Source of the DNA: Nonlabens antarcticus
GTDB lineage: Bacteria > Bacteroidota > Bacteroidia > Flavobacteriales > Flavobacteriaceae
Direction: 5' to 3'
Length of the DNA: 64,000 nt
NCBI RefSeq assembly: GCF_015356755.1
Contig: NZ_JADFCO010000062.1
Span: 124,001-188,000 of the forward strand
The translations under genes were made by a program, and so were the position numbers. Below the pieces are notes generated by a model. It did no database searches. It was not told the DNA's origin and worked only from the letters and a program-made list of their open reading frames with translations. The stretch's first letter is position 1; every line of letters begins with the position of its first letter. Below are positions 36,791 through 45,448 of the stretch, one piece after another.

Positions 36791-36836
36791 ATACGTTCAT
36801 TGACGCAAAACCTCTATAATTACTGGTTTTTAAAAC

Positions 36837-36844
36837 TATATTTG
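36837..36844 (+). promoter_or_regulatory. -7 promoter element candidate
   Basis: TATATTTG, a full match to TAnnTTTG, 18 bases upstream of the EEP protein start. Confidence 0.45.
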
Positions 36845-36861
36845 GATAAACCTCTTTCACT

Positions 36862-37959
36862 ATGAAATGGCGTCTCGCGTTTCAAATATTAGGCCTTATT
36901 GCCGCTGTATTTTCTTTACTTCCATTAATCGCAGCAGACTACTGGTGGATTAGGGTATTTGATTATCCGCATCTACAGTTTACTGCTTTCACTCTAGCAG
37001 CTATTATTTTATCGTTATTTACCTTCAAATGGCGGTGGTATCAGGATTACATATTCTTGGCGATTTTAGTGGGTTGTTTTGCTTTTCAATGTTATAAAAT
37101 AATTAGATTCACACCATTAGTCCCTGTTGAATTGAAAGACAGTTCTGCAAATATTTCCTCTAAAGATCAACTGAGACTGTACACAGCAAATGTGTTACAA
37201 ACGAATACAAATAGAAAAGCCTTATTTGAGGAAATCACGCAGCGTCAACCAGATGTAGTCGTTTTTACAGAAACAGATCAAATATGGATGAAGGAAATTA
37301 GAAAAGCTTTAAGCGCTGATTATCCTTACAAGGTGGAAGAGCCATTAGAAAACACGTATGGAATCATCTTGTATTCTAAATTGCCACTAAGGGAAACCTC
37401 TGTGCAATTTATGGTAGATCCGGAAATACCTTCCATACATACTCAAGTAAAATTGCGTAATGGCGACTGGTTCCAGTTGTATGCAATACACCCAACACCG
37501 CCCATGCCGCAGGAAAACCCATCAAGTTCAGACCGTGATACAGAATTGATGAAAATCGCCATTAAAAGTTATCAGTCTACTCTTCCCGTTATTGTTTTAG
37601 GTGACTTTAATGATGTAGCCTGGTCTTCAAGTACGGAGTTAACTGAGACGATCGGAAAATTACTGGATTTAAGAGTAGGGCGAGGATTCTATAATTCCTA
37701 TCATGCGCAGTACCCCATGTTTAGATGGGCTTTAGATCATATTTTGATAGCGCCAGAATTCAGATTATCAAAAGTAGGAAGAGGAGTCAATACGGGAAGT
37801 GATCACTTTCCAACCTATGCATATCTTACGTATGAACCTGATCTTGCACACGAACAAGAGCCGGAAGAGCCAAGCATGGAAAACTGGAAGAGTGCCAGAG
37901 ATCAAATGAGTAAACAGGGATTAGAAAGTTTTTCAGTACTTCCCGACGGAATGAAATAA
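36862..37959 (+). CDS. Endonuclease/exonuclease/phosphatase family membrane protein
   Basis: 365 residues. Three N-terminal transmembrane segments (about 7-25, 38-53, 63-80), then the EEP domain: YTANVLQTN, VVVFTETDQ (metal-binding Glu), VLGDFNDVAWSS (Asn and Asp), WALDHILIAP and GSDHFPTYA (catalytic Asp-His). The enzyme hydrolyses phosphodiester bonds of an unknown substrate outside the membrane. Similar proteins in Bacteroidota are anchored in the inner membrane. A charged tail (EQEPEEP) ends the protein. Confidence 0.9.
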   Translation: MKWRLAFQILGLIAAVFSLLPLIAADYWWIRVFDYPHLQFTAFTLAAIILSLFTFKWRWYQDYIFLAILVGCFAFQCYKIIRFTPLVPVELKDSSANISSKDQLRLYTANVLQTNTNRKALFEEITQRQPDVVVFTETDQIWMKEIRKALSADYPYKVEEPLENTYGIILYSKLPLRETSVQFMVDPEIPSIHTQVKLRNGDWFQLYAIHPTPPMPQENPSSSDRDTELMKIAIKSYQSTLPVIVLGDFNDVAWSSSTELTETIGKLLDLRVGRGFYNSYHAQYPMFRWALDHILIAPEFRLSKVGRGVNTGSDHFPTYAYLTYEPDLAHEQEPEEPSMENWKSARDQMSKQGLESFSVLPDGMK

Positions 37960-38084
37960 TTTTTAGATTTCAATTACCTGAATGAAAATCGGCTCGGTTA
38001 TTAATAGTTAATTATAAGGTAATTAATTATGTATTAACGACTTCAGAGCGATTTCAGGACGATATTTGCAGCTTAATTAAATCC

Positions 38085-38285
38085 ATGAATAAATATATAC
38101 TCTTACTTGTAACTCTTGCTACCGTTAGTGGTATCATAGGCTTTACAACGGACTCTGCTCTTACTTCTTTTTTAAGAGTTTTCACTTTAATTACCGCTGA
38201 CATTGCGATTATTCTTTTGATAGGTAAATTTGTATTCTTTACAGATAAAAGTAAGACTTTGCGTCAACGCATCAGCATAAGATAA
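38085..38285 (+). CDS. Small hypothetical membrane protein
   Basis: 66 residues with two hydrophobic segments (about 3-20 and 30-52) and a basic tail SKTLRQRISIR. Not recognised. A possible -7 element (GATATTTG) lies upstream. It faces crcB, which is on the other strand. Confidence 0.6.
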   Translation: MNKYILLLVTLATVSGIIGFTTDSALTSFLRVFTLITADIAIILLIGKFVFFTDKSKTLRQRISIR

Positions 38286-38301
38286 TCTGAGTTATGATGG
38301 T

Positions 38302-38673
38302 TTAATTTATAGATTTTATAAATTGATAGGATAGTAAAACAGCAGTAATTCCCAAAATGCTGCTCAGTAAAAAATAAATTACCGCCTGTGTATAGGCAGC
38401 TTGTTTCAGCAGAAAATACAACTCAGCAGAAAAAGTGCTGAAGGTGGTCAAGCCACCACAAAAACCCACAGCCAGCAATAGGAATGTAGATTCTGATAGC
38501 TGGCTTTTATCGTTTAAGGCTAGAAAGCTTCCCAAGAGTAAACAGCCTATAATATTAACTGCGATTGTAGGTATCCATTTAATCTCGTCTGAATTGAGCC
38601 ATAGACTCATAAGAAATCGTAGGCAACTGCCTAACCCACCGCCCAGAAAAACAAAGAATAAACTTTTAATCAT
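38302..38673 (-). CDS. crcB: Fluoride ion channel CrcB (Fluc)
   Basis: 123 residues with four membrane segments. FLGGGLGSCLRFLMS near the N terminus and GFCGGLTTFSTFSAEL (the Fluc fluoride-track and sodium-site motif) near 75 are decisive. Dual-topology dimers export fluoride. It overlaps the stop of the upstream gene by one base. No fluoride riboswitch is apparent upstream. Confidence 0.95.
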   Translation of the reverse strand: MIKSLFFVFLGGGLGSCLRFLMSLWLNSDEIKWIPTIAVNIIGCLLLGSFLALNDKSQLSESTFLLLAVGFCGGLTTFSTFSAELYFLLKQAAYTQAVIYFLLSSILGITAVLLSYQFIKSIN

Positions 38674-39695
38674 TATCGAACGGGCAAATAGATTTCAGTA
38701 ATATAATTCGCTGGATTGTCTATTTTACTGGGATCAGTTTTATAAACCTCAAAAGGCGGTTGTTCAGACCTTTCTAAACCATTTGCAGATATGTAATCGT
38801 CACCGTTCTTCCAGGCTTCTCTTAGGTAATCATAACTTCCTTTGAGCGTAATTTTTATGGCACTTTGAGGTTCCATGAAGCCAACTAAGATCCGAGAGTT
38901 AGCGGCTGTAATAACACGTTCTTGAACAGGTACAGCTGCAGAAAATATGGCGTTTTCTCCGTCTTCATCAAACTTCTCATAGAGAACCATATCAGCTCCA
39001 TAAGAATCAATGTTATTAGCATCCATAAAACTATGGATTTTACGTAACATTTGCGACTGGAGACTGGAAAGGTTTTCATAACTAGAGCTGGAAGACATGT
39101 ATAAATAATATCCACCACTGTAATCGATTCTTCCATCCACATTTGCGATGTATTTATCCATCTCGGTAGTTAGGTACTGGTTTAAATTAGCAATACTTTT
39201 CTCATACGATGGACCTAATTCCTCATCCATACTCGTTCCACTCAAGGTTGATAATATTTTGCCGACTAAATTTTTATCGCCAGTCGTATGGATAATGACT
39301 TCTGTACCGTTTTCAACTTGTGCGAGCTTGTAATTTATTTTAGCCCGAGAACTACCTAAGCTATGTTTATAAAACATTTCAAGATCAATGGATTTATTAG
39401 GATTCAATCTTGTAATCGTCATTGTACCTTTTCCATCTTCATCAGTAAAAGAATAGTTTGCATCAACACCAGCAGATTGCTCATTGAGCTGCACATCAAC
39501 ATCACTTCGTTGATGATAAGTATTCCAATTTGCCCAATTGTCAAAATCGGCTATTTGATCATAAACTAGGCTGGATGGTGCATCTACTATAGAAGTGCGT
39601 TTCACGTCATAATGTCCGTCCTGTAATGAGAAATAGACGGCACCTGCGATGATGACCACCAGCAGTAAAATAAGAATGTACTTTAAGGCTTTCAT
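38673..39695 (-). CDS. SRPBCC and GyrI-like effector-binding protein
   Basis: 340 residues. One N-terminal transmembrane segment (about 6-24), then an SRPBCC/polyketide-cyclase-like domain (residues about 30-175; IVDAPSSLVYDQIADFDNWANWNTYH), followed by a GyrI-like effector-binding domain (about 180-340, ending NPANYITEIYLPVR). Such fusions are common in Bacteroidota; ligand unknown. Coupled by a one-base overlap to crcB. Confidence 0.85.
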   Translation of the reverse strand: MKALKYILILLLVVIIAGAVYFSLQDGHYDVKRTSIVDAPSSLVYDQIADFDNWANWNTYHQRSDVDVQLNEQSAGVDANYSFTDEDGKGTMTITRLNPNKSIDLEMFYKHSLGSSRAKINYKLAQVENGTEVIIHTTGDKNLVGKILSTLSGTSMDEELGPSYEKSIANLNQYLTTEMDKYIANVDGRIDYSGGYYLYMSSSSSYENLSSLQSQMLRKIHSFMDANNIDSYGADMVLYEKFDEDGENAIFSAAVPVQERVITAANSRILVGFMEPQSAIKITLKGSYDYLREAWKNGDDYISANGLERSEQPPFEVYKTDPSKIDNPANYITEIYLPVR

Positions 39696-39751
39696 ACTAA
39701 AAAATGGTTGTAGATCAAAGATACAATTTATATGAAGTGATCACAGGTCAT

Positions 39752-39831
39752 AAAAAAACTGCCAGATTTAAGTCTGGCAGTTAGAAAGAAACGCAAGCGA
39801 TTCTTTTCCCCTACTACTCTCTCAAGTAATT
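39752..39831 (-). ncRNA. Candidate small RNA of about 80 nt downstream of the two-component operon
   Basis: The minus strand has a promoter (39837-39867), then about 50 bases without a start codon of note, then a strong terminator: stem AACTGCCAGA / TCTGGCAGTT (39757-39782) followed by T7 on the minus strand. The predicted 5' end is about 39831. The segment is rich in GAGAG/GGGG-type motifs in its first half. It lies 370 bases past the response-regulator stop, too far to be an ordinary terminator of that gene. Transcription is predicted, not shown. Confidence 0.5.
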
Positions 39832-39836
39832 TGAAT

Positions 39837-39883
39837 CAAAGGTAGGAGGTAAGGAAAGTAGACGAAATACCCACTATTGGGTA
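39837..39883 (-). promoter_or_regulatory. NarL-like 7-2-7 dyad and promoter of the candidate small RNA
   Basis: On the minus strand: dyad TACCCAATAGTGGGTA (39868-39883), then TTTC (-33 box, 39864-39867, consensus TTTG), 19 bases, then TACCTTTG (-7, 39837-39844, full TAnnTTTG match). The dyad is two heptamers spaced by two bases, the architecture of NarL sites (TACYYMT). It has the same geometry as the site at 43009-43024. Function as an operator is inference. Confidence 0.6.
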
Positions 39884-40168
39884 TATTTTCAAAAGTCGTA
39901 ATGCTCTAAGGAAAGAAAGTAATTAGCTTACCAACTTTCAAAACAGGTTATAATACAATAAAGCAAGCTAAAAGATATACGATTTCAATAGGCAAGGTAG
40001 TCGCGGATTATAATCGCGAATAAAACTGTTACTCGATTCCAGAAATAAAACAAGCATAAAGTTTTAGTTCATAAGATTTGTGCTTTTGATAAGCAGCTTA
40101 GAAGAGGTGCCAGGATTTTTATCGAGCACGTTGATTATCTGATGTATTACTGAAAATGGAAAGAAGTC

Positions 40169-40184
40169 CGCTTTCGCGAAAGCG
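40169..40184. repeat. Palindrome copy 10 (intergenic)
   Basis: Perfect 16 bases, 18 bases past the response-regulator stop codon. The rest of the 39696-40201 gap is taken by the candidate small RNA and its promoter. Confidence 0.95.
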
Positions 40185-40201
40185 AGATGCAGTGAATCAC
40201 A

Positions 40202-40825
40202 TTACTTATAATGAGGGTGCTGCTGCAAGGCAAATCTCAACAGCTCACCTTTACCTTCCAAGCCTAATTTTTGAATCATATTCTTGCGATGCTTATGAAT
40301 AGTACTCACAGCAGTATGGCGGATTTCTGCTATATCTGATGAACGATTTCCTGCCGCCATGAGCTTTAAAATTTCTCGCTCACTGCGGGAAAGTATATCA
40401 GTATCACCATTAGGAATTTCAGAATTTGGATTGACGGTTATTGATGGATCGATATACGCATTCCCTCGAGAAACACTTAAAATCGCCTCGCGAACTGTCG
40501 ATAATGATCTTATTTTTAAAACGTAACCATCCACACCAGCATTCATCATTTCTTTTACTGCGGATGCATCGTCAAACATAGTGAAAGCTACAACCTTGAT
40601 TTTAGGGTTCTTTTCCTTTACTCTTTTACATAATTCGATGCCGTTCATTCTAGGCATGCTTATGTCTGTGAGTATGACGTTAGGATTTCTGTATTCTAAA
40701 ATACTCATGAGTTCTATACCATCTAGTGCTGTATCGATAACTTCAATATCTGTATCTTTTTCAAATAATAATTTAAGACCGTCGATGAGGGAGACATGAT
40801 CTTCAACAATGATTAGCTGTATCAT
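40202..40825 (-). CDS. NarL/FixJ-family response regulator
   Basis: 207 residues. Receiver domain with acidic pocket (IIVEDH near residue 8) and phospho-Asp in LTDISMP (near 53), Thr-containing AFTMFDD and Lys in YVLKIRS. A LuxR-type helix-turn-helix fills the C terminus: ILSRSEREILKLMAAG, then STIHKHRKNMIQKLGL. It overlaps the histidine kinase gene by 4 bases, so kinase and regulator are co-translated. The conserved DNA-site candidates flanking this operon match the binding style of this family. Confidence 0.95.
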   Translation of the reverse strand: MIQLIIVEDHVSLIDGLKLLFEKDTDIEVIDTALDGIELMSILEYRNPNVILTDISMPRMNGIELCKRVKEKNPKIKVVAFTMFDDASAVKEMMNAGVDGYVLKIRSLSTVREAILSVSRGNAYIDPSITVNPNSEIPNGDTDILSRSEREILKLMAAGNRSSDIAEIRHTAVSTIHKHRKNMIQKLGLEGKGELLRFALQQHPHYK

Positions 40826-42585
40826 ATAAAAGGTATTTCGATGGTTATGGTGGTGCCATGTCCTGGATTTGAATCAATCTCAAACTGACCATCCATATCT
40901 TCCACTCTAGCTTCAATACTGGTCAATCCCATACCATCTGTTTTTTTAGTACGGTCAAGGATAAAGCCCTGGCCATCATCTTCTACCATAAGGTTGATGC
41001 TTGTATCAGAGCCTACAATATTTATACTTGCCGTGCTGGCACCAGCATGCTTTACAATATTGCTTAGCAGCTCCTGCAACATTCTAAAAATGTTAAGTTC
41101 GAGCGAGTTTTCGATCTTTCGATCCATCCCGTGATGAAATATATCCACTTGTAATTTACCGCTATTGGAAATATTAGTTGTCAGCTTTTTGAGCGTAGGA
41201 ATTAATCCTTTACTTGCCAGCACTCCATTGTGACGGCTGTGGGACATCCCACGTATGGTCGCATAGGTATCTTCCAATAACTTATCCGTACGATCATAAA
41301 TCTCTGACGAGGTCTCTGGTTTCAATTGGTTTTTCAAATTATCAAAATACAACCGAATGGTAGTCAATGAACTCCCTAGATTATCATGTAGGTCTTCCGC
41401 TAATTTTTTACGTTCTTTTTCTTGACCTTGAATCATGGCGTCGATCGTGGCGAGTTCTTGGTTCTTCATCAAGTTATCGGCACGTTGTTTTTCCAGTTCC
41501 ATCTCTTGTTTAGCAATACGTTGCTTTTTGCGCTGGTTGTTATACACAAATCCTGCGACCAGTAAAAGAACTAGAGCACTTCCTGCAATGGAAATGATCA
41601 TCAGTTTTTGACGTTCGTTGTCAGCACTTAACTCAGCATTTTCAAGTTTGCGTTCTTGGACTTGGTATTTTGTTTCTAATTCCTGTAATGCATTGAATCT
41701 TTCTGTAGCATTTAGGGAGTCTTTAAAGGAAACGTAACTTTTATAGGATTCTAAACTTTTTTCATATTCCTCATTCAGGTCATAATTTGTCGCTAGATTA
41801 AATAGAATATTGAGCTTAGTATTGTTGACGTTTTCATCTTTTGATAATTGCAAGGCTCTATTCAAATTGTCAATGGCTTCATCGTACCGGCCAAGGCTAT
41901 TCAAGGTATTTGCGATATTATTGTAGAAAGCGATTTTTGTGGGTATGTACTCCTTATTCTCCACATATTTTCTGGACTTCTCATAGTAAATCATTGCAGA
42001 GTCGAACTGTTTTGCCCTTTCATGGGTAGTGGCGATATTAATAACCTCATTGCCATAGATGGTTTTTAAATTTGATCTTTCTGCAATCACACGATTTTTA
42101 TGCAATAGCGCCAATTGTTTTTGGAACTTTAATGGATCATCTTGATCAATTTGATAGAACAAATAACCGTTGCAGTAGATGGTATGTTCGGGATCTTGTG
42201 TTTTTGCAGCTATCGCGCAGTTTTCTGCCATTAATTCACTGGCGGTATTCTGGCTGTTATCAAAAGAAAGTTGGGCATAAATTAGCTCATCGTTCAATTT
42301 GAATAATAAGTCATCGCTCTGATTTTTAAGGAGTCTTTTTGCATCCAGTAAAATCTGGTAGGATTTCACAACTTCACCTTCAAGGTTAATTTTGCAAAGA
42401 GCAAATTCGTAAAGATATTTTGCCTTGTTGAGCCTATTGAAACCGACGGTATCAATCTTAACTAGGATATCTTTCCCTTCTTGGTATTTACCCACATCAT
42501 TTTTGCTGCGGACTTGATCTAGCAAATTTACTTGAGCAAGACTAGTAACGGAAAATAAAAATAAAAGTATTTTGATTAGCTTCAT
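40822..42585 (-). CDS. Sensor histidine kinase with TPR sensor domain
   Basis: 587 residues. Signal peptide (MKLIKILLFLFSVTSLAQ), then helical TPR repeats to about 320 (for example NNIANTLNSLGRYDEAIDNLNRAL) exposed outside the inner membrane, a transmembrane segment at about 330-348 (SIAGSALVLLLVAGFVY), a coiled coil, and a HisKA_3 dimerisation domain with phospho-His in LAEDLHDNLGSSLTT. The ATPase domain has N box LLSNIVKHAGAS, G box EDDGQGF and MGLTSIEARVE. This is the NarX/DegS-type partner of the downstream regulator. Confidence 0.95.
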   Translation of the reverse strand: MKLIKILLFLFSVTSLAQVNLLDQVRSKNDVGKYQEGKDILVKIDTVGFNRLNKAKYLYEFALCKINLEGEVVKSYQILLDAKRLLKNQSDDLLFKLNDELIYAQLSFDNSQNTASELMAENCAIAAKTQDPEHTIYCNGYLFYQIDQDDPLKFQKQLALLHKNRVIAERSNLKTIYGNEVINIATTHERAKQFDSAMIYYEKSRKYVENKEYIPTKIAFYNNIANTLNSLGRYDEAIDNLNRALQLSKDENVNNTKLNILFNLATNYDLNEEYEKSLESYKSYVSFKDSLNATERFNALQELETKYQVQERKLENAELSADNERQKLMIISIAGSALVLLLVAGFVYNNQRKKQRIAKQEMELEKQRADNLMKNQELATIDAMIQGQEKERKKLAEDLHDNLGSSLTTIRLYFDNLKNQLKPETSSEIYDRTDKLLEDTYATIRGMSHSRHNGVLASKGLIPTLKKLTTNISNSGKLQVDIFHHGMDRKIENSLELNIFRMLQELLSNIVKHAGASTASINIVGSDTSINLMVEDDGQGFILDRTKKTDGMGLTSIEARVEDMDGQFEIDSNPGHGTTITIEIPFI

Positions 42586-42953
42586 TAAGGTTTATGCCTA
42601 ATAATTACACCACCGTCAATCGGGTCATCCATTTCTTTCTCCTGATTCAGATGAATGATTACAGGGTATTCCTGATCTTTCACTAATAATTTATTTTTAA
42701 GAGAAAATACCTTTAACGGTTTTACATTACTTTCTAGTTTTATAAGAAAACTTCCATCTTTTTGAAAATGAGCATAGCTTACTTGATGATCCCCATCTAA
42801 TTGGCAAAAAACAACATTGCTCAACGATTTTTTATCGCTCCATTCAAAAAACGCCCAGATTTGCAAACCGTTTTTGTCGTAGAGACAAACGGGTTTGTAG
42901 CACGTGTCTTGGGAGATGATGCAAAGGTGTTGAGATGGTTCTGTGGACTTCAT
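42585..42953 (-). CDS. Hypothetical protein, first gene of the two-component operon
   Basis: 122 residues, no signal peptide or membrane segment, several Trp/Cys/Tyr residues. Sequence runs from KSTEPSQHLCIISQDTCYKPVCLYD through AFFEWSDKKSLSNVVF. Family not recognised; it may be a small beta-rich domain. The stop overlaps the kinase start by one base (TAATG). Position suggests a sensor accessory or input regulator, but only by context. Confidence 0.6.
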   Translation of the reverse strand: MKSTEPSQHLCIISQDTCYKPVCLYDKNGLQIWAFFEWSDKKSLSNVVFCQLDGDHQVSYAHFQKDGSFLIKLESNVKPLKVFSLKNKLLVKDQEYPVIIHLNQEKEMDDPIDGGVIIRHKP

Positions 42954-42977
42954 GGTATGAAGGTTTTAGACTAGGTT

Positions 42978-43026
42978 CAAATATGCCTTGAAATTAGGCA
43001 AAAAAAAATACCCACTAATGGGTATT
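42978..43026 (-). promoter_or_regulatory. NarL-like dyad, promoter of the two-component operon, and overlapping terminator
   Basis: On the minus strand TACCCATTAGTGGGTA (43009-43024) is followed by TTTT (43005-43008, -33 position), 19 bases, and CATATTTG (42978-42985, -7, one mismatch to TAnnTTTG), 25 bases before the first gene of the operon. The left half heptamer fits TACYYMT exactly. The same dyad has a T9 tract on the minus strand and would also terminate the M28 peptidase transcript; both roles may coexist. Confidence 0.55.
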
Positions 43027-43045
43027 TTTTTGAATTTGAAATGAA

Positions 43046-44383
43046 TTATCTCATTGTTCCACTAGGGAAAGAAACCACACTTTCCACGCCGTCTTCACCC
43101 ACCGCAGCAACGCCAAAGAAGGAGTTGTCAATCACGATACCATTGAGTGTAAACTGGTTAACATTTCCTACATATCTGGAATGATCCCAAGTAGGACTGG
43201 TAGTATCTCTCCAGTATATTTTATACCCTTTAGCGCCTTTCACAGCATCCCAGGATAGTTTTACATCTGCTTCTACAATCCCACCTATTTTTACATTTTG
43301 TGGTCGGGTAGGAGCCCAGGCCAGTTGTGCCAGGTTGATGGCATTCACTGCCGTCAATTTTCTAGCATAAGGAAAATTTACATGTTCTACCACGTCGCCA
43401 TAAGCGATGCCATCCTCAACTCTAATATCCTGATGTTGCTGGGTATAATTCTCATGCGCCTCCATAATACGGATTCCAGGAAATCCTAAATCATTAAAAG
43501 GTCTATGGTGACCACCACGACCAAAACGGTCCAGTCGATACACCATCATGGGGTGCATTTCTGGCATGTAATGAGTTACGCTCTTGTGAATATATCTTGC
43601 TAGCTGTCGGGAAATCCCATCTACTTCACCACCGTAAAAACGTCTGGCACCGCGTTCTCTTTCTGTTTCGGTGGGGTCTGTAGGTTCAGAAAATATGCGG
43701 AATTCTCGATTATCGATCACACCATCCACACCCTTGATATTACCTATCATGTCATTATTAAGAAAGCCTATAACGTTCCATTCTTTTTCTTTGGCATATT
43801 CTGCAAGGCCTTTTCCACCAAACAATCCCTGTTCCTCACCGCTCAATCCTACGTAAACAATAGAATTATTGAAAGTCCGCTTGCTAAGTACTCTCGCTGC
43901 TTCAATGGTTCCTGCCATACCACTCGCGTTGTCGTTAGCGCCAGGAGCATCTTTAGTAAAGTCAGAGCCATCACTATTGCGGGAATCAATATCCCCACTC
44001 ATCATCACAAAACTGTTAGGATTGGTAGTGCCTCGTTGTATGGCTATAACATTCACGACCCAAGTATCTTTTGGGATGCGGTTGCTCATATCCTTAGTGA
44101 CATAATCTTTTTGATAAAAAACCTCTAGACAACCACCACAGTCAGCGCTAATCTTATCAAATTCTGCTTTGATCCATCGTCTTGCGGCGCCTATACCACG
44201 AGTATCGCTAATAGTATCAGAAAATGTATTTCTTGTTCCAAAACCCGCCAGTTTGCGAACATCATTCTCAATGCGATCTGCGCTGACTTCATCAACGATC
44301 TTGTAAATATCTTGTTGGTTTTTAGTAGGGATTTGTGCCGCAGCCAGACTGGCTGTAAGCATAAGGAGGGTAAGAATGCGCAT
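43046..44383 (-). CDS. M28-family metallopeptidase with fibronectin-like C terminus
   Basis: 445 residues from the ATG at 44383; an in-frame ATG 66 bases upstream would add a spurious AFAKA-containing extension encoded by a palindrome (44414-44429). Signal peptide MRILTLLMLTASLAAA. Zinc ligands: MSGDIDSR region, GANDNASG (bridging Asp), SGEEQGLFG (Glu base and ligand), FLNNDMIG, and AHENYTQQHQ (His). The last 95 residues form a fibronectin type III module (PQNVKIGGIVEADVKLSWDAVKGAKGYKIYWR). Secreted zinc exopeptidase. Confidence 0.9.
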   Translation of the reverse strand: MRILTLLMLTASLAAAQIPTKNQQDIYKIVDEVSADRIENDVRKLAGFGTRNTFSDTISDTRGIGAARRWIKAEFDKISADCGGCLEVFYQKDYVTKDMSNRIPKDTWVVNVIAIQRGTTNPNSFVMMSGDIDSRNSDGSDFTKDAPGANDNASGMAGTIEAARVLSKRTFNNSIVYVGLSGEEQGLFGGKGLAEYAKEKEWNVIGFLNNDMIGNIKGVDGVIDNREFRIFSEPTDPTETERERGARRFYGGEVDGISRQLARYIHKSVTHYMPEMHPMMVYRLDRFGRGGHHRPFNDLGFPGIRIMEAHENYTQQHQDIRVEDGIAYGDVVEHVNFPYARKLTAVNAINLAQLAWAPTRPQNVKIGGIVEADVKLSWDAVKGAKGYKIYWRDTTSPTWDHSRYVGNVNQFTLNGIVIDNSFFGVAAVGEDGVESVVSFPSGTMR

Positions 44384-44413
44384 GTGTTTTTGTTTTAAAG
44401 ATAAAGGTTGTTC

Positions 44414-44429
44414 CGCTTTCGCGAAAGCG
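44414..44429. repeat. Palindrome copy 11 (upstream of M28 peptidase)
   Basis: Perfect 16 bases, 31 bases upstream of the chosen start of the peptidase gene. Confidence 0.95.
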
Positions 44430-44534
44430 AAAACCAAACAATACCCCATTAAAATAAAATATGCTGCCTAGTTAAAGAATGCGCAAAGAGTTGGTTGACC
44501 GATGGATAAGAGATATTTTTCTAAAAAGTAAACC

Positions 44535-45425
44535 ATGAAAAAATTAGCGATAGTACTGATACTGGCATTAGTAAGCTGTGAAAGTCAGGAAAGAGAAAGT
44601 GATTTACCGGATGTGCTTGGCGCAAATTATGCGCTTTCCACCCAGAGTTTTATAGAGACTTACGAAAGTATTGAGAATAGCTTGAAAGCAGCTGCGCCCA
44701 TAAGTATCGTTGCGGTAGTGGATCATAAATCAAATGCTGCCAGTGTGAATCAAGAATTGAAGGATGCTAAAACGATATTTTTTGGTAATCCTGCGTTGGG
44801 AACTGCATTTATGCAAGAAAACCAACAAGCTGGACTGGATCTACCTCAAAAATTTGCAGTTTATACCACTCAAAATGATACAACCATCCTTATATATAAT
44901 GACGTGGATTATCTTAAAAATAGACACGGAGTTGACCCGGCAACCGCTCCCAAAGTGGCAACCGCATTAGAAAACATTGCGTTAAAAGCTAAAAATTCCC
45001 AAATTATTCAAAATAAGGAATCTGTGACGAGGGACGAAGGTGTGGTTGTCGTGAAGAGCGATCGGGACTTTGAGTTGACTTATCAAAGTTTGATAAATGC
45101 TTTGAATGCTAATCCAGCGATCAAGATTATCGCAGAGCTTGACCACCAACAAAATGCAGCTAGTGTAAATTTGAGCTTGCTTCCTACAAGGGTCGTAATT
45201 TTAGGAAATCCTACGTCAGGAACACCATTGCTGCAGAAAGGCGGCAGTATTTCGCTCGATCTACCGCAGAAAATGCTGGTTTATCAAGATGCTACGGGAA
45301 TAGTAAAGATTGCTTTTAACGACGCCTCATTTATGGCAAAACGTCATAATTTAAATAACGCTGAGAACATTGCTATAATTAATAATGCACTTGCAACGTT
45401 TGCCGAAACAGCTGCCGGCAGGTAG
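44535..45425 (+). CDS. Tandem DUF302 lipoprotein
   Basis: 296 residues. Lipoprotein signal ending LVSCESQ. Two DUF302 domains, about 30-150 and 165-290, each containing the same order of elements: SIVAVVDHKSNAASVNQ ... FGNPALGT ... LDLPQKFAVY in the first and KIIAELDHQQNAASVNL ... LGNPTSGT ... LDLPQKMLVY in the second. Tandem duplication of this domain is visible by eye. Function unknown. A long hairpin terminator follows. Confidence 0.9.
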   Translation: MKKLAIVLILALVSCESQERESDLPDVLGANYALSTQSFIETYESIENSLKAAAPISIVAVVDHKSNAASVNQELKDAKTIFFGNPALGTAFMQENQQAGLDLPQKFAVYTTQNDTTILIYNDVDYLKNRHGVDPATAPKVATALENIALKAKNSQIIQNKESVTRDEGVVVVKSDRDFELTYQSLINALNANPAIKIIAELDHQQNAASVNLSLLPTRVVILGNPTSGTPLLQKGGSISLDLPQKMLVYQDATGIVKIAFNDASFMAKRHNLNNAENIAIINNALATFAETAAGR

Positions 45426-45448
45426 GAAGTTCTTGACCTACCTAAATT

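Noticed and set aside
40490-40505. Other TCGCGA sites such as those near 40490, 52105 and 58650
   Set aside because: They have only 6-8 palindromic bases and do not extend to the repeat.
44384-44449. N-terminal extension of the M28 peptidase beginning MGYCLVFAFAKA
   Set aside because: The AFAKA part comes from a palindrome copy, and a clean signal peptide starts at the ATG at 44383.
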